Made by a program: the position numbers and the translations under genes
Part shown: one piece after another, positions 1-5,700 of the stretch
Numbering within the stretch: position 1 is the stretch's first letter
Layout of the letters: each line of letters starts with the position of its first letter
The notes under the pieces: generated by a model
Told to the model about the DNA's origin: nothing
The model's input: the letters and a program-made list of their open reading frames with translations, nothing else
The model's database searches: none
From: Bacteroidales bacterium
Lineage (GTDB): Bacteria; Bacteroidota; Bacteroidia; Bacteroidales; Muribaculaceae
Assembly: GCA_014800105.1 (NCBI GenBank)
Contig: JAAVGQ010000028.1
Location: forward strand, 1 to 5,700
Length of the DNA stretch: 5,700 nucleotides
Direction of reading: 5' to 3'

Positions 1-675
1 CCCGTGCGCTCGCTGTTCTCAATTCCTTTCATGGGGTTGAATGACGAGGGTATCCCCACGTTCCTCAATCAGGATGGCAACATTACAACATCAGGGGTAT
101 ATTTCCAGACTTCTGACCCCAGCAAAATGGGATTCCTGAAGTATTCAGGCAGTCTTGACCCGTCAGATATGGGTTCTCTCGGTAACATTTTCCGCTACAA
201 GGGAATCACCCTTAACCTGTATGTCACCTATTCGTTCGGTAACATCATCCGTCTTGACCCCATTTTCAGCAACCAGTACTCTGACCTTATTGCCACGCCC
301 AAGGAATTCAAGAACCGCTGGGCTGTGTCAGGCGATGAAAAATATACCAATATCCCCGTTATAGCTTCTATACGACAGAACCGCACTGACACTGACCTTG
401 CCTTCGCCTACAATGCTTACAACTACTCAGACCAGCGCATTGCCAAGGGTGACTTCATTCGCATGAAGGAAATCTCAGTGGGCTATCAGCTTCCTGAAAA
501 AGCGGTCAAGGCTTTGCGCATTTCCAAGGCATTCGTAAAGCTCCAGGCTACTAACCTGTTCCTGATTTATTCTGACAAGAAACTGAATGGCCAGGATCCC
601 GAATTCTTTAACACCGGTGGTGTGGCAGCCCCGGTGCCCAAGCAGTTCACACTCACTTTAAATCTTGGATTCTAA
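1..675 (+). CDS. SusC/RagA-family TonB-dependent outer-membrane transporter, C-terminal part
   Basis: The reading frame is open from the first base and ends at TAA 673-675 (tandem TAG follows), giving the last 224 residues of a protein whose start lies upstream; full SusC proteins are about 1000 residues, so plug and most of the barrel are missing here. Visible family marks are the late-barrel segment GDFIRMKEISVGYQLP, then the FVKLQATNLFLIYSD strand region, a QDPEFFNTGG turn, and a final strand FTLTLNLGF ending in phenylalanine, the usual outer-membrane insertion signal. SusC proteins form the TonB-powered channel that imports substrate held under a SusD lid. The susD-like gene starts 14 nt downstream, which supports a SusCD pair. 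Family is confident; substrate cannot be told from this part. The GTG at position 4 is an internal codon, not a start. Confidence 0.95.
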   Translation, partial: PVRSLFSIPFMGLNDEGIPTFLNQDGNITTSGVYFQTSDPSKMGFLKYSGSLDPSDMGSLGNIFRYKGITLNLYVTYSFGNIIRLDPIFSNQYSDLIATPKEFKNRWAVSGDEKYTNIPVIASIRQNRTDTDLAFAYNAYNYSDQRIAKGDFIRMKEISVGYQLPEKAVKALRISKAFVKLQATNLFLIYSDKKLNGQDPEFFNTGGVAAPVPKQFTLTLNLGF

Positions 676-689
676 TAGACCACACGAAT

Positions 690-2279
690 ATGAAACAATA
701 TATAATTAAAGCTCTGGTTATATCGGCAATGGCCTCCACAATGGTAGCCTGTGACAACTTCCTTGACAAGATGCCTGATAACCGCACTACCCTTGATACT
801 GAACAGAAAATCAAAAGCTTCCTCGTGGCAGCTTATCCTTACAAGGATTACGCATGGGTCAACGAGCTGTCATCTGATAACTCTGACGATGTCGGTGTTG
901 TCTACAACTACACTAACCGCTGGATGGACGACACTTTCAACTGGCGTGACGAGTCTGAGACTATGACATCATCACTCAGCGAGAACTGGGAAAGCTGCTA
1001 CGAAGCAATCTCGGTTGCCAACGAGGCCCTTAACGCTATCTCTCAGCTCGAAAAAACAGCTCCGTCAGCCGCGCTCGCCGAGATGCGCGGTGAAGCTCTC
1101 CTGTGCCGCGCCTACAGCCACTTTGTTCTTGCCAACCTCTTCTGCAAGCACTGGACCAAGAACGCGGCATCAGACCTTGGCCTGCCCTACATGACACAGC
1201 CCGAGACCTCACTTCGTCCTTCCTATGACCGCGGAAACCTTGCTGATTATTACGAGAAAATCGAAGCTGATCTTCTCGAGGGTCTGAGCCTCGTGGGCGA
1301 CTCTCATTATGACATTCCCAAATATCACTTCAACCAGAAGGCTGCCATGGCATTTGCCGTTCGTTATTATCTTTACACTGAGAACTGGGACAAGGTTATC
1401 GAATATGCAGGCCGTGTCCTCGGTGCCGAGCCCAAGTCGATGCTTCGTGACTGGGAATCATGGTGCAAGCTGCCTCATTACGGCCAGCCCCGTCCCAACG
1501 CTTACATCAGCACCTCCAACAACTGTAACCTCATGCTGCAGGCTTCCTACTCTTTCCGCGGTGCCGTTTGTGGCCGTTACTCTCAGTACAGCCGTTACTC
1601 TCACACTTACTACCTGGCTTATCACGAAGATATTTCAGTCAAGAATGTGTGGGAAGGTTATCTGCGCGGTCAGCTTGTGACCACCGTTAGCGATGGCGCC
1701 GACAAGCGCATGGTGCTCAAATCACCCTACGCCTTTGAATACACTGACCCCGTTGCGGGCATCGGTTATCCCCACACCGTTATCGCATTGTTCACTGCCG
1801 ACGAGGTTCTCCTTGCCCGAGCTGAGGCTTACACCATGAAGCGCGACTTCAAGAAAGCAGCAGCCGACATGCAACTGTGGGTAACCAACATCATCAATAC
1901 CCTCAAGAGCACTCCCAAGATTACAGTTGACCTCATCGATGATTTCTACAACGAAAAAGAATACTGCTATGACGACGAAAAGCGCATAGCTTCAGGTCAC
2001 AAGAAACACCTCAACCCGTCATTTGAAATCGATCCCGAGGGTTCTACTCAGGAAAACATGCTCCAGTTCATCCTGGCAATGCGCCGCATCGAGACCCTGC
2101 ACGACGGCCTGCGCTGGTTTGATATCAAGCGCTACGGTATCGAGATTCCGCGCCGCGTGTGCAACGCTGAGGGCGAGCCCGATTACATTACTGACTTCCT
2201 TACAAAGGATGATCCCCGCCGTGTTTACCAGATTCCCCAGGATGTGCGCGATGCCGGCTTTATGCCTAATCCCCGCTAA
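690..2279 (+). CDS. SusD/RagB-family nutrient-binding outer-membrane lipoprotein
   Basis: A 529-residue protein, normal length for the family. Residues 1-20 form a signal peptide ending in a lipobox with Cys21 (MVAC), followed by the typical DNFLDKMPDN start of mature SusD proteins. The TPR-like core shows GEALLCRAYSHFVLANLF (135-151), and the C-terminal part carries RRIETLHDGLRWFDIKRYG (465-483) and a late IPQDV...NPR end, both family hallmarks (SusD-like N-terminal and RagB/SusD C-terminal domains). It should sit on the outer face of the outer membrane as the lid of the neighbouring SusC channel. Odd points are a tyrosine-rich local repeat near residues 296-308 and several cysteines in the mature chain. 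The start ATG follows the SusC stop by 14 nt with no clear Shine-Dalgarno, as usual in Bacteroidetes. The bound substrate is not known. Confidence 0.96.
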   Translation: MKQYIIKALVISAMASTMVACDNFLDKMPDNRTTLDTEQKIKSFLVAAYPYKDYAWVNELSSDNSDDVGVVYNYTNRWMDDTFNWRDESETMTSSLSENWESCYEAISVANEALNAISQLEKTAPSAALAEMRGEALLCRAYSHFVLANLFCKHWTKNAASDLGLPYMTQPETSLRPSYDRGNLADYYEKIEADLLEGLSLVGDSHYDIPKYHFNQKAAMAFAVRYYLYTENWDKVIEYAGRVLGAEPKSMLRDWESWCKLPHYGQPRPNAYISTSNNCNLMLQASYSFRGAVCGRYSQYSRYSHTYYLAYHEDISVKNVWEGYLRGQLVTTVSDGADKRMVLKSPYAFEYTDPVAGIGYPHTVIALFTADEVLLARAEAYTMKRDFKKAAADMQLWVTNIINTLKSTPKITVDLIDDFYNEKEYCYDDEKRIASGHKKHLNPSFEIDPEGSTQENMLQFILAMRRIETLHDGLRWFDIKRYGIEIPRRVCNAEGEPDYITDFLTKDDPRRVYQIPQDVRDAGFMPNPR

Positions 2280-2310
2280 TCATTCCTGTAACCAATAATT
2301 GAATTGAAAA

Positions 2311-3210
2311 ATGAAACTATACAGCATAATTTCTTCAATGGCAATAATGGCATCCACCCTCTTCTTGACCGGATGCTCAAGTGACGAGCCTGACACTTCC
2401 AGCTCAGTGATAACAGTGCCTGATTCTCCTAAGAATGAGTTTGACAAGTGGCTTGATGAAAACTTTGTGAAGCCTTACAATATCGATTTCAAGTACCGCT
2501 ACGAGGATATCGAAGGTGACTTCGATTACTACCTCATCCCGGCCCGATATGACGACGCCATCATGATGGCACATCTGGTAAAATACCTCTGCATCGAGAC
2601 TTATGTTAAAGTGGGAGGAAATGACTTTACATGCACTTATTTCCCCAAGATGTTCTACAACGTGGGTGAATGGGAATACAACAATAACCACTCTATCGTG
2701 CTGGGAACTTCTGAGTCAGGCCGCAAAATTTTCCTTGCAGGCCTGAACTACCTGCCCAGTTACATCAAGAGTGCGCTCCTTCTGAATGAATTCTACTTCA
2801 AGACAATTCACCATGAGTTCGTGCACGTCCTGAACCAGAATAAACCTATCCCCACCACGTTCCAGCCCATATCGTCTGAAAACTACGTATCAGGCATATG
2901 GAACCAGGAACCTTACAACAAAGATTACCTACTCAGGGGATTCATTTCAGACTATGCCCAGGATTCCTACACTGAGGACTTCGCCGAGATGATGTCAATC
3001 TACATTACCAATACTCCCGAATGGTGGGCTGACCGCATGACCCGCGCCGGTGATGCAGGAAGCGCGATACTGCAGCTTAAACTTGACATCGTACGCAGCT
3101 ATATGCTCGAACAGTATGGCATCGATATCGATGAACTGCGCGATGAACTTCAGGGTCGCCAGGCTCAGGTTATAGCAGGAAACGTAGACCTCGCTGATCT
3201 TTCTATTTAA
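2311..3210 (+). CDS. Substrate import-associated zinc metallohydrolase lipoprotein (putative zinc-binding metallopeptidase)
   Basis: A 299-residue exported lipoprotein. The signal peptide has a classic LTGC lipobox (Cys22), followed by SSDEPD, an acidic stretch that resembles the Bacteroidetes surface lipoprotein export signal. The active-site motif HEFVH is at residues 168-172 (bases 2812-2826), preceded by another His at 167; a second conserved-looking block, TEDFAEMM (221-228), about 50 residues later, probably supplies the third zinc ligand. Length, motif pair and position directly after a SusCD pair fit the known family of zinc metallohydrolase lipoproteins found beside SusC/SusD genes (Peptidase_Mx1-like). 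Inferred role: cutting a peptide-type or conjugated substrate at the cell surface before import. It lies 31 nt after susD and 21 nt before the next gene, so it is probably co-transcribed. Family fairly sure; the actual reaction and substrate are unproven. Confidence 0.88.
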   Translation: MKLYSIISSMAIMASTLFLTGCSSDEPDTSSSVITVPDSPKNEFDKWLDENFVKPYNIDFKYRYEDIEGDFDYYLIPARYDDAIMMAHLVKYLCIETYVKVGGNDFTCTYFPKMFYNVGEWEYNNNHSIVLGTSESGRKIFLAGLNYLPSYIKSALLLNEFYFKTIHHEFVHVLNQNKPIPTTFQPISSENYVSGIWNQEPYNKDYLLRGFISDYAQDSYTEDFAEMMSIYITNTPEWWADRMTRAGDAGSAILQLKLDIVRSYMLEQYGIDIDELRDELQGRQAQVIAGNVDLADLSI

Positions 3211-3231
3211 CCCTAAAATCTTGTCTACAAT

Positions 3232-4530
3232 ATGAAACTTTATCATATAATTCCATCATTTCTAATTGCAGTCATCGCCGTTATGGCTCCCGGCTGTTCA
3301 AACAATCAGGAAGATTTCTTTGACGACCCGGCATCAATACGCATGCAGCAGATGCTTGACAACACCAAGCGCGTGCTCATCTCTTCACCTAACGGCTGGG
3401 CTCTCGACTACTATCCTGACCGCAATCTCTCGTATGGCGGATATGCCTACGTAATCTCGTTCAATGACACCCACGCTACCGTGGGCGCTGAAATAAAGCC
3501 CGGCGAATTCTGCACCAGTCTTTATAAGATGACTGACGACAACGGCCCTGTCCTCTCGTTTGATTCCTACAATGAAATAATGCACTATTTTGCCAAACCT
3601 GACTCTGAGAACCCTCACGCTCACGATGGAGACTTTGAATTCATCATTCTCGATGTCAAGGACGATGTAATTAAGCTTCGTGGTAAGCGCACCGGTAACG
3701 ACATGTACATGTACCGCCTTGACCGCCCCGCGGCTGAATACCTCAACGACGTGATGGACATGGTACATGACATCTGTCTCCCTGACCTTGTAGGCTCAGT
3801 CGGCTCCACCTCAATGACCGGTCTCATAGCGCCTGATACCCGCTACATGACACTCTCGTGGGGCAACAATCAGGTAGCTGAATACTTCGTCCCCACCGAC
3901 AATGGCATTCGCTTCCTCAAGCCCGTTCTCATTGAAGGCAAGGAAATCACCGGTCTCAAATATTCTCACCGTGAGATGACCTACACAGCGATTAACAATG
4001 AAGCTCCCTCAATATCGCTCACGCACGTTGTTGGCGAGGACTACATCCTGTACGAAGACATCGTAGGCACCTATGATCTCATCTACCAGAACGGCGCTTC
4101 ATCACTGCGTGTAGAGCTGAAACCGGTAGCTGACCGCACCAGCTTCCTCATGTCAGGTCTCAACCCCAACTATGATGTCGAGGTAACCTATGACCGCTCG
4201 AAGGGTTGGCCCCTCTTCCACTCCCAGCAGATTGCTACTGACTATGCCGGTGACGAGCGCGTGCTCGTATGGTTCACCTGCAAGGAAAACGGTGGTAAGT
4301 ATTCCGTTAACACCGGCTGCGGTATGTATGCCAAGCCTGATATGGCTAATCGCGGCACATACAATCTTGAGCCAAACGAATATGCCACCGTTCACGCCAA
4401 CTCATTCTATATCGCTCAAATCAAAAGCCTTGACTACATCTCAAATCTCGATGGCGATGCGGCTGAAAAATGGCGCATCGATGGCAAAAACGACATTGAT
4501 CACGTCATTGCACTGAAGAAGGTACAGTAA
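3232..4530 (+). CDS. DUF4302-type lipoprotein of unknown function
   Basis: A 432-residue protein with an N-terminal signal peptide and probable lipid-anchored Cys22 (APGC; the -3 and -2 residues are not the most usual ones), then an acidic SNNQEDFFDDP stretch compatible with surface export. The mature part begins with a helix and the segment SSPNGWALDYYP (51-62) followed by YGGYAYVISF (68-77), which I recognise as the pattern of DUF4302 proteins; the length also fits. The rest is rich in short beta strands and aromatic residues, including NGIRFLKP (224-231). No catalytic motif is visible. DUF4302 genes commonly accompany SusCD and zinc-metallohydrolase lipoproteins, which is exactly the order here, so it is likely an accessory surface binding or processing partner. 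It is the last gene before a strong terminator. Function is unknown. Confidence 0.85.
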   Translation: MKLYHIIPSFLIAVIAVMAPGCSNNQEDFFDDPASIRMQQMLDNTKRVLISSPNGWALDYYPDRNLSYGGYAYVISFNDTHATVGAEIKPGEFCTSLYKMTDDNGPVLSFDSYNEIMHYFAKPDSENPHAHDGDFEFIILDVKDDVIKLRGKRTGNDMYMYRLDRPAAEYLNDVMDMVHDICLPDLVGSVGSTSMTGLIAPDTRYMTLSWGNNQVAEYFVPTDNGIRFLKPVLIEGKEITGLKYSHREMTYTAINNEAPSISLTHVVGEDYILYEDIVGTYDLIYQNGASSLRVELKPVADRTSFLMSGLNPNYDVEVTYDRSKGWPLFHSQQIATDYAGDERVLVWFTCKENGGKYSVNTGCGMYAKPDMANRGTYNLEPNEYATVHANSFYIAQIKSLDYISNLDGDAAEKWRIDGKNDIDHVIALKKVQ

Positions 4531-4555
4531 ATTCTAAAATCTTATTATCCCATAC

Positions 4556-4599
4556 GAGGCTGAGCCTATTTATATCCAGGCTCGGCCTCCTTTATTTTT
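4556..4599 (+). terminator. Intrinsic terminator of the SusCD operon
   Basis: An 11-bp stem pairs 4556-4566 with 4579-4589 (one T-G wobble), with a 12-nt loop, followed by C and TTTATTTTT. It starts 25 nt after the DUF4302 stop and marks the end of the operon. Confidence 0.9.
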
Positions 4600-4600
4600 G
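4569..4600 (+). promoter_or_regulatory. Candidate Bacteroidetes promoter for the rhodanese gene
   Basis: TATTTTTG at 4593-4600 matches the Bacteroidetes -7 consensus TAnnTTTG, and TTTA at 4569-4572 matches three of four bases of the -33 TTTG element with the expected 20-nt spacing. It would give a start near 4605-4608 and a leader of roughly 50 nt before the ATG at 4655. Both elements lie inside the preceding terminator (loop and T-tract), where T-rich sequence makes chance matches likely, so this is tentative. Confidence 0.4.
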
Positions 4601-4654
4601 AACTGATAAAGAACTTCAACCCATTGCAAGGTGTTAATTAAAAAAAGTATTTCA

Positions 4655-5071
4655 ATGATTAAACTTATATCTACAATTTTTATGACAATAGCCATGACTA
4701 TGACTGCATGTAATACAACGGCCGGTAAATCACAAGCCGAAATCAACAGCCTGTCACCTGCTGAATTTAGCAGCGAAATGAAAGGCTCAGATAAAGTGAT
4801 ACTTGATGTGAGAACCCCTGAAGAATACGCCGATGGACACATTTCCGGCGCAATCAACATCAATGTCCTCGCCCCTGACTTTGCGACAGAGGCACAGAAG
4901 ACTCTGAACAAGAAAGATACCGTGTTTGTGTATTGCCGCAGCGGTAAACGCTCGATGGACGCCGCCGGGATACTGACCAAGCTTGGCTACCACGTCGTAG
5001 ACTTGAAGGGCGGAATCCTCAACTGGCAGGAAAGCGGCCTCCCGGTAACACCCTCCCCCGCTCAAAAGTAA
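4655..5071 (+). CDS. Exported rhodanese-like lipoprotein (sulfurtransferase domain)
   Basis: A 138-residue protein with one rhodanese domain. I chose ATG 4655 over GTG 4631 because it gives a compact signal peptide ending at lipobox MTAC (Cys19); the longer start only adds eight residues. Domain marks are VILDVRTPEEYADGHISGAIN (split: VILDVRTPEEYADG 48-61, then HISGAIN 62-68), the active-site loop CRSGKRS (94-100, catalytic Cys94), and the closing GGILNW motif (119-124). Rhodanese domains carry sulfur as a persulfide on this Cys and transfer it to thiophilic acceptors; here the protein would be lipid-anchored outside the cytoplasm. The residue after Cys19 is Asn with no acidic run, so periplasmic retention is more likely than surface display. 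It is flanked by terminators and therefore probably transcribed alone. Domain assignment is firm; physiological sulfur donor and acceptor are unknown. Confidence 0.93.
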   Translation: MIKLISTIFMTIAMTMTACNTTAGKSQAEINSLSPAEFSSEMKGSDKVILDVRTPEEYADGHISGAININVLAPDFATEAQKTLNKKDTVFVYCRSGKRSMDAAGILTKLGYHVVDLKGGILNWQESGLPVTPSPAQK

Positions 5072-5087
5072 TCGCCATATTACAACG

Positions 5088-5126
5088 AAGCCTATGCCCC
5101 GGAGGTCATAGGCTTGCAGATGTCTT
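5088..5126 (+). terminator. Probable terminator of the rhodanese gene
   Basis: A perfect 9-bp stem pairs AAGCCTATG (5088-5096) with CATAGGCTT (5107-5115) around a 10-nt loop, 16 nt after the stop codon. The T-rich tail is delayed and imperfect (GCAGATGTCTTTT), so termination may be only partial. Confidence 0.6.
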
Positions 5127-5143
5127 TTAAATCCGATTAGTAA

Positions 5144-5167
5144 GCCTAAGGTCAGGAGACCTGAGGC
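5144..5167. other. Compact inverted repeat of unknown role
   Basis: GCCT-A-AGGTC (5144-5153) pairs with GACCT-G-AGGC (5158-5167) around a four-base AGGA loop: nine base pairs with one A/G mismatch. It is not followed by a T-tract on the plus strand, so it is not a normal terminator. Two further palindromes follow closely, CCCGCGGG (5168-5175) and ATTTCGAAAT (5183-5192). It sits in the gene-free gap between the rhodanese terminator and the tRNA terminator. Confidence 0.5.
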
Positions 5168-5218
5168 CCCGCGGGTAATACTATTTCGAAATCGTACCGA
5201 TAACCATATACATACAGT

Positions 5219-5255
5219 AAAAAAGGTTGCTACCTTTATGGAAGCAACCTTTTTT
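5219..5255. terminator. Bidirectional intrinsic terminator
   Basis: A perfect 12-bp inverted repeat, AAAAAAGGTTGC (5219-5230) against GCAACCTTTTTT (5244-5255), with a 13-nt loop. Its A and T ends form a T-tract in both directions, so it can end the minus-strand tRNA transcript (its stem base is one nucleotide past the tRNA 3' end) and also stop plus-strand read-through from the rhodanese gene. Confidence 0.9.
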
Positions 5256-5256
5256 G

Positions 5257-5330
5257 TAGCGGGATCGAGAATTGAACTCGAGACCTCCGGGTTATGAATC
5301 CGACGCTCTAACCAACTGAGCTATCCCGCC
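5257..5330 (-). tRNA. tRNA-Met (CAU anticodon)
   Basis: On the minus strand the 74 nt fold as a cloverleaf: acceptor GGCGGGA/TCCCGCT with a G1-U72 wobble, D-stem GCTC/GAGC, anticodon loop TTCATAA (CAU), a five-base variable loop AGGTC, T-stem TCGAG/CTCGA with loop TTCAATT, and A73. CCA is not encoded. The C11-G24 pair of the D-stem speaks for an elongator rather than an initiator; the anticodon stem has an A31/C39 mismatch. A CAU anticodon also occurs in tRNA-Ile2 with lysidine, so Met versus Ile2 is not settled by the anticodon alone. A promoter lies just upstream and a terminator directly downstream, so it is probably expressed on its own. Confidence 0.93.
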
Positions 5331-5341
5331 GTTTACGGGTG

Positions 5342-5373
5342 CAAAGATAGGCCGAAAGTTTTATTTTACCAAA
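5342..5373 (-). promoter_or_regulatory. Bacteroidetes-type promoter of the tRNA gene
   Basis: On the minus strand TTTG (5373-5370) and TATCTTTG (5349-5342) are separated by exactly 20 nt, matching the Bacteroidetes -33/-7 pattern TTTG-N19/20-TAnnTTTG. The -7 element ends 11 nt before the mature tRNA 5' end, so the precursor leader would be only a few nucleotides. Confidence 0.85.
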
Positions 5374-5469
5374 TATTTTGGCGACTTTTTTGAGCGCAAT
5401 TTTATAAGGACTTATTTTATAGCCTTTTATAAATTTACAATAACTCGAGATAATCCTCGCTTAGTAGGT

Positions 5470-5700
5470 TTAATACTTAACTGTTAAGTCTGTGATGACG
5501 GGATAGTGATAGCTGACAGCCGTAGGACGGGTGTATGAGTCACGCTTCTCCACCTTATCAACCGGATAGCTGAAAATGAAGTCATACTGCGTGTCGGCGA
5601 TAGGAGCCGGGAATGTGGGAGCGATGTGTCCTACCTCAGCGAAGCGTCCGCGGATGATGTCCCAAGCCTTACTCTTGGGCTTGTCATTAAGGCTGGTGCC
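5470..5700 (-). CDS. Endonuclease/exonuclease/phosphatase (EEP)-like protein, C-terminal part
   Basis: An open frame enters from the right window edge and ends at TAA (5472-5470), giving 76 C-terminal residues. The pattern resembles the end of EEP-fold phosphoesterases (DNase I, exonuclease III and sphingomyelinase relatives): LNDKPKSKAW near the start corresponds to the GDxN-P-S block, TQYDFIF (37-43) to the YDxIx strand with its catalytic Asp, and SYHYPVITDL (63-72) to the terminal SDHxPV motif. The last His (65), the Asn (5) and Asp40 are kept, while the Asp normally two before the Asn reads Ser3 and the Asp before the His reads Tyr64. That could mean a degenerate or non-catalytic member, or an error in my alignment. 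The start, any signal peptide and the N-terminal catalytic Glu are outside the window. No clear terminator follows it; the AT-rich spacer 5374-5469 separates it from the tRNA promoter. Confidence 0.68.
   Translation of the reverse strand, partial: GTSLNDKPKSKAWDIIRGRFAEVGHIAPTFPAPIADTQYDFIFSYPVDKVEKRDSYTRPTAVSYHYPVITDLTVKY

Noticed and set aside
1309..1680. 123-codon alternative plus-strand frame inside the SusD-like gene
   Set aside because: It overlaps the SusD core in another frame, has no family resemblance and no start signals.
3385..3768. 127-codon open frame on the minus strand inside the DUF4302 gene
   Set aside because: It lies wholly within a well-supported lipoprotein gene, has no recognisable domain and looks like an antisense shadow.
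4631..4654. GTG start for a longer rhodanese protein
   Set aside because: It adds only eight residues before a signal peptide that is already complete from ATG 4655, and there is no ribosome-binding support.
4570..4980. 136-codon minus-strand open frame overlapping the rhodanese gene
   Set aside because: It runs antisense through the rhodanese active-site domain and into the operon terminator; the plus-strand protein has clear motifs, this one has none.
5412..5441. Imperfect inverted repeat TATAAGG / CCTTTTATA as a terminator for the EEP-like gene
   Set aside because: The stem is AT-rich with a two-base bulge and lacks a T-tract on the minus strand; chance in AT-rich sequence is likely.

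Overview
The window looks like a chromosomal stretch from a Bacteroidales bacterium, probably a gut member. I infer this from the tandem SusC/SusD pair, the series of Bacteroidetes-type lipoproteins, the lack of clear Shine-Dalgarno sequences, and a tRNA promoter that matches the Bacteroidetes TTTG-N20-TAnnTTTG pattern. Genus cannot be fixed from this sequence alone; a Muribaculaceae- or Bacteroides-like source would fit.

Positions 1-4530 are the downstream part of one plus-strand operon. It contains the C-terminal end of a SusC/RagA TonB-dependent transporter (cut by the window edge), a complete SusD/RagB substrate-binding lipoprotein, a lipoprotein with an HEFVH zinc-metallohydrolase site (substrate import-associated type), and a DUF4302-type lipoprotein. 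Gaps between genes are only 14, 31 and 21 nt, and a strong intrinsic terminator follows at 4556-4599. No glycosidase, lyase or carbohydrate esterase is present. The likely reading is a surface capture and uptake system whose substrate is opened by a hydrolase (peptide, protein or conjugate) rather than a standard polysaccharide locus; the substrate is unknown.

Positions 4600-5125 hold a separate single-gene unit, a small exported rhodanese lipoprotein with the active-site loop CRSGKRS. Its possible promoter overlaps the terminator of the preceding operon, and its own hairpin terminator follows.

Positions 5126-5700 are a convergent zone. A compact hairpin of unknown role (5144-5167) and a perfect 12-bp bidirectional terminator hairpin (5219-5255) precede a minus-strand CAU-anticodon tRNA gene (5257-5330) with a textbook Bacteroidetes promoter. 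After an AT-rich spacer comes the 3' end of a minus-strand gene that resembles the C-terminus of the endonuclease/exonuclease/phosphatase (EEP) fold, apparently with two usual catalytic aspartates replaced. Nothing in the window resembles a CRISPR array, insertion sequence or phage module.
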